From Hippophae tibetana (taxonomy: Eukaryota > Streptophyta > Magnoliopsida > Rosales > Elaeagnaceae), in contig CM072810.1 of the NCBI GenBank assembly GCA_037013495.1, positions 56,034,843 through 56,098,842 of the forward strand: a stretch of DNA of 64,000 bases, read 5' to 3'. Both the position numbers and the translations under genes were made by a program. This document shows positions 26,888-38,265 of the stretch, one piece after another. Below the pieces are notes generated by a model. The model worked only from the letters and a program-made list of their open reading frames with translations. It was not told where the DNA came from and did no database searches. Numbering within the stretch: the stretch's first letter is position 1; each line of letters starts with the position of its first letter.

Positions 26888-29488
26888 GGATTATCTATTT
26901 TTCCTATATTTGGTATCAAAACATGATCTCAGGTTCGAATTCAATAAAAACCAAAGTTCGAGATGAATTTCCCTTAAAAGAGACGGAATGACGCAACCAA
27001 GGTAAGTACCATCCCTGGGGTCGTTGTTTTCATTAACCTTTCTATGTTGTTTCCAACGGTCATTTAGAATGACTTGTGTCATGCATGTGGGGAAACATTC
27101 TCGTGACTTGGTGTGAGCTTTGAAAGAGGATTAAGTGTGACAGTTCAAGCGTCCCGTATTGAAAGCTTAAGCTTTAGGTAGGAAGGATTAGCTATTTTTC
27201 CTATATTAATTATCAAAACATGATCTTAGGTTCGAATCCAATAAAAACCCAAATTCGAGATGAATTTCCCTTAAAAGAGACGGAATGACGCAACCAAGGT
27301 AAGTACCATCCCTGGGGTCGTTGTTTTCATTAACCTTTCTATGTTGTTTCCAACGGTCATGTAGAATGACTTGTGTCGTGCATTGGAGTTAACATCCCCG
27401 TGACTTGGTGTGAGCTTTGAAAGAGGATCAAGTGTGACAGTTTAAGGGTCCCGTATTGAAAGTTTATGCTTTAGGTAGGAAGGATTAGCTATTTTTCCTA
27501 TATTAATTATCAAAACATGATCTTAGGTTCGAATCCAATAAAAACCCAAATTCGAGAAGAATTTCCCTTAAAAGAGACGGAATGACGCAACCAAGGTAAG
27601 TACCATCCCTGGGGTCGTTGTTTTCATTAACCTTTCTATGTTGTTTCCAACGGTCATGTAGAATGACTTGTGTCGTGCATGTGGGGAAACATTTTCGTGA
27701 CTTGGTGTGAGGTTTGAAAGAGGATCAAGTGGGACAGTTCAAGCGTCCCGTATTGAAAGTTTATGCTTTAGGTAGGAAGGATTAGCTATTTTTCCTATAT
27801 TTGGTATCAAAACATCATCTCAGGTTCGAATCTAATAAAAACCCAACTTCGAGAAGAATTTCCCCTAAAAGAGACGGAATGACGCAACCGAGGTAAGTAC
27901 CATCCCTAGGCTCGTTGTTGTGGGTAACCTTTCTATGTTGTTTCCAAGTGTCATTTAGAATGGCTTGTGTCGTGCATGGGGGGTAACATACTCGTGACTT
28001 GGAGTGAGCTTTGACCGAGAATTAAGTGTGACAGTTCAACCATCTCTTATTGAAATCTTAAGCATTAGGTAAGAAAGATTAGCTATTTTTCGTATGTTTG
28101 GTATCAAAACATGATCTCAGGTTCGAATCCCATAAAAGCCCAAGTTCGTGATGAATCTCCCTTAAAAGAGATGGAATGACACAACCAAGGTAAGTACCAA
28201 CCCTGGGTTCGTTGTTGTGGGTAACCTTTGTATGTTGTTTCCAAGGGTCATTTAGAATAACTGTGTGGTGCATGGGAGGTAACATCCCCGTGACTTGGTG
28301 TGAGCTTTGAATGAGGATTAAGTGTGACAGTTCAAGTGTCTCGTATTGAAAGCTTAAGCTTTAGGTAGGAAGGATTAGCTATTTTTCCTATATTTGGTAT
28401 CAAAACATGATCTCAGTTTCGAATCCAATAAACACCCAAGTTCGAGAAGAATTTCCCTTAAAAGAGACGGAATGATGCAACCAAGGTAAGTACCATCCCT
28501 GGAGTCGTTGTTGTGAGTAACCTTTCTATGTTGTTTCCAAGGGTCATTTAGAATGGCTTGTGTCGTGCATGGGGGGTAACATCCTCGTGACTTGGAGTGA
28601 GCTTTGACCGAGAATTAAGTGTGACAGTTCAAGTGTCCCGTATTGAAATCTTAAGCATTAGGTAAGAAAGATTAGCTATTTTTTGTATGTTTGGTATCAA
28701 AACATGATCTCAGGTTCGAATCCCATAAAAGCCCAAGTTCGTGATGAATTTCCCTTAAAAGAGACGGAATGACACAACCAAGGTAAGTAACAACCCTGGG
28801 TTCGTTGTTGTGGGTAACCTTTGTATGTTGTTTCCAAGGGTCATTTAGAATGACTGTGTGGTGCATGGGAGGTAACATCCCCGTGACTTGGTGTGAGCTT
28901 TGAAGGAGGATTAATTGTGACAGTTCAAGCGTCCCGTATTGAAAGCTTAAGCTTTAGGTAGGAAGGATTAGCTATTTTTCCTATATTAATTATCAAAACA
29001 TGATCTCAGGTTCGAATCCAATAAAAACCCAAGTTCGAGAAGAATTTCCCTTAAAAGAGACGGAATGACGCAACCAAGGTAAGTACCATCCCTGGGCTCG
29101 TTGTTTTCATTGACCTTTCTATGTTGTTTCCAACGGTCATTTAGAATGACTTGTGTCGTGCATGTGGGGAAACATTCTCGTGACTTGGTGTGAGCTTTGA
29201 AAGAGGATCAAGTGTGACAGTTTAAGCGTCCCGTATTGAAAGTTTATGCTTTAGGTAGGAAGGATTAGCTATTTTTCCTATATTAATTATCAAAACATGA
29301 TCTTAGGTTCGAATCCAATAAAAACCCAAATTCGAGAAGAATTTCCCTTAAAAGAGACGGAATGACGCAACCAAGGTAAGTACCATCCCTGGGGTCGTTG
29401 TTTTCATTAACCTTTCTATGTTGTTTCCAACGGTCATTTAGAATGACTTGTGTCGTGCATGTGGGGAAACATTCTCGTGACTTGGTGT
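26888..29488 (+). repeat. Long-range duplicate, copy 2 (partner 17390-19990)
   Basis: Second copy of the nine-monomer block. Upstream of it, at about 25.1-26.7 kb, lies another match to 15.9-16.6 kb at offset 9201 (31 monomers). The block there is lengthened by an extra three-monomer unit, marked by 'ttaattttcaaaac' at 25721 and again at 26612 but only once at 16520. Confidence 0.75.
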
Positions 29489-30055
29489 GAGCTTTGAAAG
29501 AGGATCAAGTGTGACAGTTCAAGCGTCCCCTATTGAAAGTTTATGCTTTAGGTAGGAAGGATTAGCTATTTTTCCTATATTTGGTATCAAAACATGATCT
29601 CAGGTTCGAATCCAATAAAAACCCAAGTTCGAGAAGAATTTCCCTTAAAAGAGACGGAATGACGCAACCATGGTAAGTACCATCCCTGGGGTCGTTGTTT
29701 TCATTAACCTTTCTATGTTGTTTCCAACGGTCATTTAGAATGACTTGTGTCGTGCATGTGGGGAAACATTCTCGTGACTTGGTGTGAGCTTTGAAAGAGG
29801 ATTAAGTGTGACAGTTCAAGCGTCCCGTATTGAAAGCTTAAGCTTTAGGTAGGAAGGATTAGCTATTTTTCCTATATTAATTATCAAAACATGATCTTAG
29901 GTTCGAATCCAATAAAAACCCAAATTCGAGATGAATTTCCCTTAAAAGAGACGGAATGACGCAACCAAGGTAAGTACCATCCCTGGGGTCGTTGTTATAA
30001 TTAACCTTTCTATGTTGTTTCCAACGGTCATGTAGAATGACTTGTGTCGTGCATT

Positions 30056-31835
30056 GGAGGTAACATCCCCGTGACTTGGTGTGAGCTTTGAAAGAGGATC
30101 AAGTGTGACAGTTTAAGGGTCCCGTATTGAAAGTTTATGCTTTAGGTAGGAAGGATTAGCTATTTTTCCTATATTAATTATCAAAACATGATCTTAGGTT
30201 CGAATCCAATAAAAACCCAAATTCGAGAAGAATTTCCCTTAAAAGAGACGGAATGACGCAACCAAGGTAAGTACCATCCCTGGGGTCGTTGTTTTCATTA
30301 ACCTTTCTATGTTGTTTCCAACGGTCATGTAGAATGACTTGTGTCGTGCATGTGGGGAAACATTTTCGTGACTTGGTGTGAGGTTTGAAAGAGGATCAAG
30401 TGTGACAGTTCAAGCGTCCCGTATTTAAAGTTTATGCTTTAGGTAGGAAGGATTAGCTATTTTTCCTATATTTGGTATCAAAACATGATCTCAGGTTCGA
30501 ATCTAATAAAAACCCAAGTTCGAGAAGAATTTCCCCTAAAAGAGACGGAATGACGCAACCGAGGTAAGTACCATCCCTAGGCTCGTTGTTGTGGGTAACC
30601 TTTCTATGTTGTTTCCAAGTGTCATTTAGAATGGCTTGTGTCGTGCATGGGGGGTAACATACTCGTGACTTGGAGTGAGCTTTGACCGAGAATTAAGTGT
30701 GACAGTTCAACCATCTCTTATTGAAATCTTAAGCATTAGGTAAGAAAGATTAGCTATTTTTCGTATGTTTGGTATCAAAACATGATCTCATGTTCGAATC
30801 CCATAAAAGCCCAAGTTCGTGATGAATTTCCCTTAAAAGAGATGGAATGACACAACCAAGGTAAGTACCAACCCTGGGTTCGTTGTTGTGGGTAACCTTT
30901 GTATGTTGTTTCCAAGGGTCATTTAGAATAACTGTGTGGTGCATGGGAGGTAACATCCCCGTGACTTGGTGTGAGCTTTGAAAGAGGATCAAGTGTGACA
31001 GTTTAAGGGTCCCGTATTGAAAGTTTATGCTTTAGGTAGGAAGGATTAGCTATTTTTCCTATATTAATTATCAAAACATGATCTTAGGTTCGAATCCAAT
31101 AAAAACCCAAATTCGAGAAGAATTTCCCTTAAAAGAGACGGAATGACGCAACCAAGGTAAGTACCATCCCTGGGGTCGTTGTTTTCATTAACCTTTCTAT
31201 GTTGTTTCCAACGGTCATGTAGAATGACTTGTGTCGTGCATGTGGGGAAACATTTTCGTGACTTGGTGTGAGGTTTGAAAGAGGATCAAGTGTGACAGTT
31301 CAAGCGTCCCGTATTTAAAGTTTATGCTTTAGGTAGGAAGGATTAGCTATTTTTCCTATATTTGGTATCAAAACATGATCTCAGGTTCGAATCTAATAAA
31401 AACCCAAGTTCGAGAAGAATTTCCCCTAAAAGAGACGGAATGACGCAACCGAGGTAAGTACCATCCCTAGGCTCGTTGTTGTGGGTAACCTTTCTATGTT
31501 GTTTCCAAGTGTCATTTAGAATGGCTTGTGTCGTGCATGGGGGGTAACATACTCGTGACTTGGAGTGAGCTTTGACCGAGAATTAAGTGTGACAGTTCAA
31601 CCATCTCTTATTGAAATCTTAAGCATTAGGTAAGAAAGATTAGCTATTTTTCGTATGTTTGGTATCAAAACATGATCTCATGTTCGAATCCCATAAAAGC
31701 CCAAGTTCGTGATGAATTTCCCTTAAAAGAGATGGAATGACACAACCAAGGTAAGTACCAACCCTGGGTTCGTTGTTGTGGGTAACCTTTGTATGTTGTT
31801 TCCAAGGGTCATTTAGAATAACTGTGTGGTGCATG
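30056..31835 (+). repeat. 890-bp tandem duplication (two copies of three monomers)
   Basis: Two adjacent 890-bp copies are in register: 30056-30945 and 30946-31835. Private variants are shared, including 'ctcatgttcgaatccc' at 30787 and 31677, 'gtatttaaag' and 'gagatggaatg'. I saw no difference between the copies in the stretches compared. Identity ends on the left at the base before 30056 ('gcattgg' against 'gcatggg') and on the right at about 31871. Confidence 0.88.
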
Positions 31836-34199
31836 GGAGGTAACATCCCCGTGACTTGGTGTGAGCTTTGAATGAGGATTAAGTGTGACAGTTCAAGTGT
31901 CTCGTATTGAAAGCTTAAGCTTTAGGTAGGAAGGATTAGCTATTTTTCCTATATTTGGTATCAAAACATGATCTCAGTTTCGAATCCAATAAAAACCCAA
32001 GTTCGAGAAGAATTTCCCTTAAAAGAGACGGAATGATGCAACCAAGGTAAGTACCATCCTTGGAGTCGTTGTTGTGAGTAACCTTTCTATGTTGTTTCCA
32101 AGGGTCATTTAGAATGGCTTGTGTCGTGCATGGGGGGTAATATCCTCGTGACTTGGAGTGAGCTTTGACCGAGAATTAAGTGTGACAGTTCAAGTGTCCC
32201 GTATTGAAATCTTAAGCATTAGGTAAGAAAGATTAGCTATTTTTTGTATGTTTGGTATCAAAACATGATCTCAGGTTCGAATCCCATAAAAGCCCAAGTT
32301 CGTGATGAATTTCCCTTAAAAGAGACGGAATGACACAACCAAGGTAAGTACCAACCCTGGGTTCGTTGTTGTGGGTAACCTTTGTATGTTGTTTCCAAGG
32401 GTCATTTAGAATGACTGTGTGGTGCATGGGAGGTAACATCCCCGTGACTTGGTGTGAGCTTTGAAGGAGGATTAATTGTGACAGTTCAAGCGTCACGTAT
32501 TGAAAGCTTAAGCTTTAGGTAGGAAGGATTAGCTATTTTTCCTATATTAATTATCAAAACATGATCTCAGGTTCGAATCCAATAAAAACCCAAGTTCGAG
32601 AAGAATTTCCCTTAAAAGAGACGGAATGACGCAACCATGGTAAGTACCATCCCTGGGCTCGTTGTTTTCATTGACCTTTCTATGTTGTTTCCAACGGTCA
32701 TTTAGAATGACTTGTGTCGTGCATGTGGGGAAACATTCTCGTGACTTGGTGTGAGCTTTGAAAGAGGATCAAGTGTGACAGTTTAAGCGTCCCGTATTGA
32801 AAGTTTATGCTTTAGGTAGGAAGGATTAGCTATTTTTCCTATATTAATTATCAAAACATGATCTTAGGTTCGAATCCAATAAAAACCCAAATTCGAGAAG
32901 AATTTCCCTTAAAAGAGACGGAATGACGCAACCAAGGTAAGTACCATCCCTGGGGTCGTTGTTTTCATTAACCTTTCTATGTTTTTTCCAACGGTCATGT
33001 AGAATGACTTGTGTCGTGCATGTGGGGAAACATTTTCGTGACTTGGTGTGAGGTTTGAAAGAGGATCAAGTGTGACAGTTCAAGCGTCCCGTATTGAAAG
33101 TTTATGCTTTAGGTAGGAAGGATTAGCTATTTTTCCTATATTTGGTATCCAAACATGATCTCAGGTTCGAATCTAATAAAAACCCAAGTTCGAGAAGAAT
33201 TTCCCCTAAAAGAGACGGAATGACGCAACCGAGGTAAGTACCACCCCTAGGCTCGTTGTTGTGGGTAACCTTTCTATGTTGCTTCCAAGTGTCATTTAGA
33301 ATGGCTTGTGTCGTGCATGGGGGGTAACATACTCGTGACTTGGAGTGAGCTTTGACCGAGAATTAAGTGTGACAGTTCAACCATCTCTTATTGAAATCTT
33401 AAGCATTAGGTAAGAAAGATTAGATATTTTTCGTATGTTTGGTATCAAAACATGATCTCAGGTTCGAATCCCATAAAAGCCCAAGTTCGTGATGAATTTC
33501 CCTTAAAAGAGACGGAATGACACAACCAAGGTAAGTACCAACCCTGGGTTCGTTGTTGTGGGTAACCTTTGTATGTTGTTTCCAAGGGTCATTTAGAATA
33601 ACTGTGTGGTGCATGGGAGGTAACATCCCCGTGACTTGGTGTGAGCTTTGAAGGAGAATTAATTGTGACAGTTCAAGCGTCCCGTATTGAAAGCTGAAGC
33701 TTTAGGTAGGAAGGATTAGCTATTTTTCCTATATTAATTATCAAAACATGATCTCAGGTTCGAATCCAATAAAAACCCAAGTTCGAGAAGAATTTCCCTT
33801 AAAAGAGACGGAATGACGCAACCAAGGTAAGTACCATCCCTGGGCTCGTTGTTTTCATTGACCTTTCTATGTTGTTTCCAACGGTCATTTAGAATGACTT
33901 GTTTCGTGCATGTGGGGAAACATTCTCGTGACTTGGTGTGAGCTTTGAAAGAGGATCAAGTGTGACAGTTTAAGCGTCCCGTATTGAAAGTTTATGCTTT
34001 AGGTAGGAAGGATTAGCTATTTTTCCTATATTAATTATCAAAACATGATCTTAGGTTCGAATCCAATAAAAACCCAAATTCGAGAAGAATTTCCCTTAAA
34101 AGAGACGGAATGACGCAACCAAGGTAAGTACCATCCCTGGGGTCGTTGTTTTCATTAACCTTTCTATGTTTTTTCCAACGGTCATGTAGAATGACTTGT

Positions 34200-36100
34200 C
34201 TCGTGCATGTGGGAAACATTCTCGTGACTTGGTGTAAGCTTTGAACGAGAATTAAGTGTGACAGTTCAACCATCTCATATTGAAATCTTAAGCTTTAGGT
34301 AGGAAGGATTAGCTATTTTTCGTATGTTTGGTACCAAAACATGATCTGAGGTTCGAATTCCATAAAAGCCCAAGTTCGTGATGAATTTTCCTTAAAAGAG
34401 ACGGAATGACGCAACCAAGGTAAGTACCAACCCTTTGCTCTTTGTTGTGTGAAACATTTGTATGTTGTTTCCAAGGGTCATTCAGAATGACTTGTGTGGT
34501 GCATGAGGGGTAACATCCTCGTGACTTGGTGTGAGTTTTGAACGAGGATTAAGTATGACAGTTGAAGTGTCCCGTATTGAAAGCTTAAGCTTTTGGTAGG
34601 AAGGATTAGCTATTTTTCATATGTTTGGTATCGAAACATGATATCATGTTCGAATCCAATAAAAGCCCAAGTTTGAGGTGAATTTCCCTTGAAAAAGACG
34701 CAATGACACAACCGAGATAAGTACCATCCTTGGGCTCGTTGTTGTGGGTAACCTTTCTATGTTGTTTTCAAAGGTCATTTAGAATGACTTGTGTCGTGTA
34801 TGTGGGGAAACATTCTCGTGACTTGGTGTGAGTTTTGAAGGAGAATTAAGTGTGAGTGTTCAACCATCGCTTATTGAAATCTTAATCTTTAGGTAAGAAG
34901 GATTTGCTATTTTTCATATGTTTGGTATCAAAACATGATCTTAGGTTCGAATCCCATATAAGCACAAGTTCGAGATGAATTTCCATTAAAAGAGACGGAA
35001 TGACACAACCAAAGTAAGTACCTTCCCTGGGGTCGTTGTTGTGGGTAACCTTTCTATGTTGTTTCCAAGGGTCATTTAGAATGACTGTGTGGTGCATGGG
35101 AGGTAACATCACCGTGACTTGGTGTGAGCTTTGAAGGAGGATTAAGTGTGACAGTTCAAGCATCCCGTATTGAAAGTTTAAGCTTTAGGTAGGAAGGATT
35201 AGCTATTTTTCCTATATTAATTATCAAAACATGATCTCAGGTTCGAATCCAATAAAAACTCAAATTCGAGAAGAATTTCCCTTAAAAGAGACGGAATGAT
35301 GCAACCTAGGTAAGTACCATCCCTGGGGTCGTTGTTGTGGGTAACCTTTCTATGTTGTTTCCAAGGGTCATTTAGAATGGCTTGTGTCGTGCATGGGGGG
35401 TAACATCCTCGTGACTTGGTGTGAGCTTTGAACGAGGATTAAGTATGACAGTTGAAGCATCCCGTATTGAAAGTTTAAGCTTTAGGTAGGAAGGATTAGC
35501 TATTTTTCATATGTTTGGTATCAAAACATGATCTCAGGTTCGAATCCCATATAAGCACAAGTTCGAGATGATGTTCCCTTAAAAGAGACGGAATGACACA
35601 ATCAAGGTAAGTACCAACCCTGCGTTCGTTGTTGTGGGCAACATTTGTATGTTGTTTCCAAGGGTCATTTATAATGACTTATGTCGTTCATGAGGGGTAA
35701 CATCCTCGTGACTTGGTGTGAGCTTTGAAGGAGGATTAACTGTGACAGTTCAAGCGTCCCGTATTGAAAGTTTAAGCTTTAGGTAGGAAGGATTAGCTAT
35801 TTTTCCTATGTTTGGTATCAAAACATGATCTCAGGTTCGAATCCCATAAAAGCCCGAGTTCGAGATGAATTTCCCTTAAAAGAGACGGAATGATGCAACC
35901 AAGGTAAGTACCATCCTTAGGGTCGTGGTTGTGGGTAACCTTTCTATGTTGTTTCCAAGGGTCATTTAGAATGGCTTGTGTCGTGCATGGGGGGTAACAT
36001 CCTCGTGACTTGGAGTGAGCTTTGACCGAGAATTAAGTGTGACAGTTCAACCATCTCTTATTGAAATCTTAAGCATTAGGTAAGAAAGATTAGCTATTTT
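34200..36100 (+). repeat. Divergent satellite monomers left of the retrotransposon
   Basis: Monomers here differ from the neighbouring homogenised copies by many substitutions and small indels. Examples are 'catgtgggaaac' (short by one G), 'ggtaccaaaacatgatctg', 'cctttgctctttgttgtg', 'catataagcacaag' and 'gatgatgttcccttaaaag'. The last two variants recur right of the element (for example near 46100 and 50870), which links this stretch to the divergent domain at 44.4-57 kb. Confidence 0.75.
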
Positions 36101-36461
36101 TCGTATGTTTGGTATCAAAACATGATCTCAGGTTCGAATCCCATAAAAGCCTAAGTTCGTGATGAATTTCCCTTAAAAGAGACGGAATGACACAACCAAG
36201 GTAAGTACCAACCCTGGGTTCGTTGTTGTGGGTAACCTTTGTATGTTTTTTACAAGGGTCATTTAGAATGACTGTGTGGTGCATGGGAGGTAACATCCCC
36301 GTGACTTGGTGTGAGCTTTGAAGGAGGATTAAGTGTGACAGTTCAAGTGTCCCGTATTGAAAGCTTAAGCTTTAGGTAGGAAGGATTAGCTATTTTTCCT
36401 ATATTAATTATCAAAACATGATCTCAGGTTCGAATCCAATAAAAACCCAAGTTCGAGAAGA

Positions 36462-36466
36462 ATTTC
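36462..36466 (+). repeat. Target site duplication, left copy (ATTTC)
   Basis: The five bases ATTTC stand directly before the TGATGAG start of the 5' LTR and directly after the end of the 3' LTR. Removing the element and one ATTTC regenerates the normal satellite word 'gaagaatttcccttaaaag'. This defines the insertion exactly and shows no deletion at the target. Confidence 0.97.
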
Positions 36467-36666
36467 TGATGAGAATCATAGAGCGCTACAAATTCCAAGT
36501 GGACAAATCACAAGGTCTAGGAAGGCACAACTCGAAAAGGCTTTAAATGGGATCATTCAAGAGGTCATTCATAATCAAGGGGACCTAAATTGGGAGTGCA
36601 AGGATTGGGACAATCCTAGGATGGAAATTAGGGCAAAATTGGCAAAATAAAACTAGGCACATTGTT

Positions 36667-37012
36667 GTGCCATTTGGACTTTTTGGGCAGCTTCAATTTC
36701 AGCCCTTAGATGGAAACAAGGGTCAAGATGTAATATTTTATAGGGTTTCTTTTGTTCTCAGCTGCCCCATGTTTTGCTCCAATTTTGGAGTGCCATTTGG
36801 ATTGATTTTGGGCAGCTCTCTTTTCAGCCCTTGGATGAAATCAAGGGTTAAGATGTAATACTTTATGGGATTGCTTTGTGGTCAGCTGCCCCAATTTTTC
36901 CATGTATTTTGGTCAATGTTTGCTGCTACCTTTTCTGCTTTTTGGCTGTGTTTATTTTCAACCCTTGGATGAGATCAAGGGCTATGATGTATTATAGCTT
37001 AGGGTTGGTTTG
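36667..37012 (+). repeat. Triple degenerate tandem repeat in U3 of the 5' LTR
   Basis: Three copies with steps of about 125 and 134 bp each contain a core of the type TTTCAGCCCTTGGATG(A/G)(A/G)ATCAAGGG. The cores start near 36697, 36822 and 36956. Each core can fold, because CCCTTGGAT pairs with ATCAAGGG across a short loop with one bulged base. The first two copies also share 'ccatttgga', 'gggcagc' and 'cagctgcccca'. Repeated elements of this kind in U3 often act as promoter or enhancer modules, but that role is inferred. Confidence 0.75.
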
Positions 37013-37118
37013 AATCCTTTTAAGAGCAGCTCAGCTGTTGTAAAACATAATTTTGAATGAAGTTTGAATATTCAGATCATTTGAGAGCTCATTCTAGCTC
37101 TTTGTTCCTCTTCAAGCA

Positions 37119-37280
37119 ACTTATCAAGGGATTGGCAACCTTTGTGGCGTTGTTTAGCATCCAAGCATTTGTGGTGAGTAATATCTATACTTGTTAGGGT
37201 GTCATTTATGCTAGACTTATCAAGGAATTAGCAGCTCCTTGTGGTGTCTTTTCTCCTCAGAAAAATGGTGAGTAATATCC
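37119..37280 (+). repeat. Degenerate duplication near the 3' end of the 5' LTR
   Basis: Two related stretches, 37119-37186 and 37215-37280, both open with 'acttatcaagg' and close with 'atggtgagtaatatc' or 'gtggtgagtaatatc'. They differ in the middle. The same pair exists in the 3' LTR 6374 bp downstream. Function is unknown. Confidence 0.65.
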
Positions 37281-37353
37281 ATTGATTTGTGGAGAAACCC
37301 TTTGCTATATAATCTGAAATTAGCTAGGTCCTAAACCCTTGGTTCTTATCATT

Positions 37354-37365
37354 TGGTATCAGAGC
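37354..37365 (+). other. Primer-binding site for initiator tRNA-Met
   Basis: TGGTATCAGAGC lies two bases after the end of the 5' LTR. It is complementary to the 3' end of plant initiator methionine tRNA, the usual primer of minus-strand DNA synthesis in plant Ty3/gypsy and Ty1/copia elements. Confidence 0.93.
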
Positions 37366-38265
37366 TTTTGGGTGCTAATTTTCAGATTCCTATCATTTAT
37401 ATTTGATCTTGTTCTTGTGTTCTTGTTCTTGTGTTCTTGTTGTATTTCTGACACAAAAAAAAAACGAAAAAATAAATATCATTCTGCTGTGTTCTTGCTG
37501 AAATTTATTCTCCATACCCTAAAAATATTGCTCTTCTTTGTTTCCACGTTTTTTCTGCATTTTCCTTGCAAATTCTGCTATTACTGAATCTATTCTGTAC
37601 TTTTCCTTGCTTATTCTACAAAATCTGAAATATTCTGCAGTTTTTGATTGTTTTCTAGTATTTCTGTGGTAGTTCCTGCAGAAATTTCATTTTTCCTTTG
37701 TGTCATAATTTATGTGCTATTTTACCAATCTTAAACATCACTTAAACTCATATTGAAAGTATTGTATTGATTTACTCTAGAGTTATTAGCATAATTGTCC
37801 CAAAAAGAAAAAAAAAACAGAAAAAAAAGAGTGGCCAGAAGTAATTCGAAAAAAAAAAACAGATTGGCCAAATTGCAATTGCTAATTTCTAGTGAGTATT
37901 AGAACTCATAGTTTCAAGGATTTTACACTTTGATTATAAATATTCCATTGTGTGCTTAGTTCCTTTGGGGAAATTGTTGTTTTTCCAATCATGTTGTTCT
38001 ATTGCTTTTTCTTGTGCTTACTCCTCTAAACACTTTGAGTTAGTTTCCTTTGTGCTTTAACAAGTGGGATATTGTGAACTATTTGTTTTTTTGGGTGTTT
38101 GATAATTCTACAAATTGGTTGGAATTCCTGGATTTGGTTGCTTTGATTAGGAACTAAGAGGGTTTGAGCGATCAATCCGAGCGCTAAACACGTGAGGTAT
38201 TCTGTGAATTTACATTAGTTCTATTTTATTACACTAACCTATTGTTGTGTAGAATTGAAAAAAAA
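37366..38265 (+). other. Retrotransposon leader (5' UTR), no supported gene
   Basis: About 900 bp lie between the primer site and the likely gag start. The leader is T-rich at first, with repeated 'gttcttgtgttcttg' near 37407-37440. It has A-rich tracts at 37441-37475 and 37800-37860 next to two copies of 'tggcca'. A 5' UTR of this size is common in plant gypsy elements, where packaging signals are expected. An open frame of about 80 codons at 37339-37587 starts inside the LTR and is only a T-rich hydrophobic string, so I do not call it a gene. Confidence 0.7.

Larger units (their letters stand above)
1..36466 (+). repeat. Tandem satellite array, left block (~297-bp monomer)
   Basis: The whole stretch is head-to-tail copies of one sequence with a period of 296-297 bp, roughly 123 monomers by length. 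Constant landmarks in each copy include 'gtaagtaccatccctggg', 'cgtgacttgg', 'gtgagctttga', 'ttaggtaggaaggattag' and 'ggttcgaatcc'. No inversion, gene or foreign insertion was seen before 36467. Monomers fall into classes A, B and C that are mixed in a non-random order and build longer repeat units. Divergence is low over most of the block but clearly higher at about 34.2-36.1 kb, just before the retrotransposon. Short open frames on the minus strand are fragments of class C monomers, not genes. Confidence 0.98.
36467..37351 (+). repeat. 5' LTR (885 bp)
   Basis: It begins TGATGAGAATC and ends GGTTCTTATCA, so the termini form the short inverted repeat TGAT/ATCA. It aligns without gaps to the 3' LTR with seven substitutions (about 0.8%). 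The first 184 bp are a non-translated copy of the end of gag-pol. The U3 part holds three degenerate repeats of about 130 bp, and the last 240 bp hold a further degenerate duplication. The transcription start could not be placed with confidence. Confidence 0.97.

Noticed and set aside
37306-37312. TATATAA as the LTR promoter TATA box
   Set aside because: It lies only about 40 bp from the LTR end, which would leave almost no R and U5. The real start could not be placed from sequence alone.
37339-37587. 82-codon plus-strand ORF starting in the end of the 5' LTR
   Set aside because: It overlaps the primer-binding site and a T-rich leader and gives only a hydrophobic low-complexity string.
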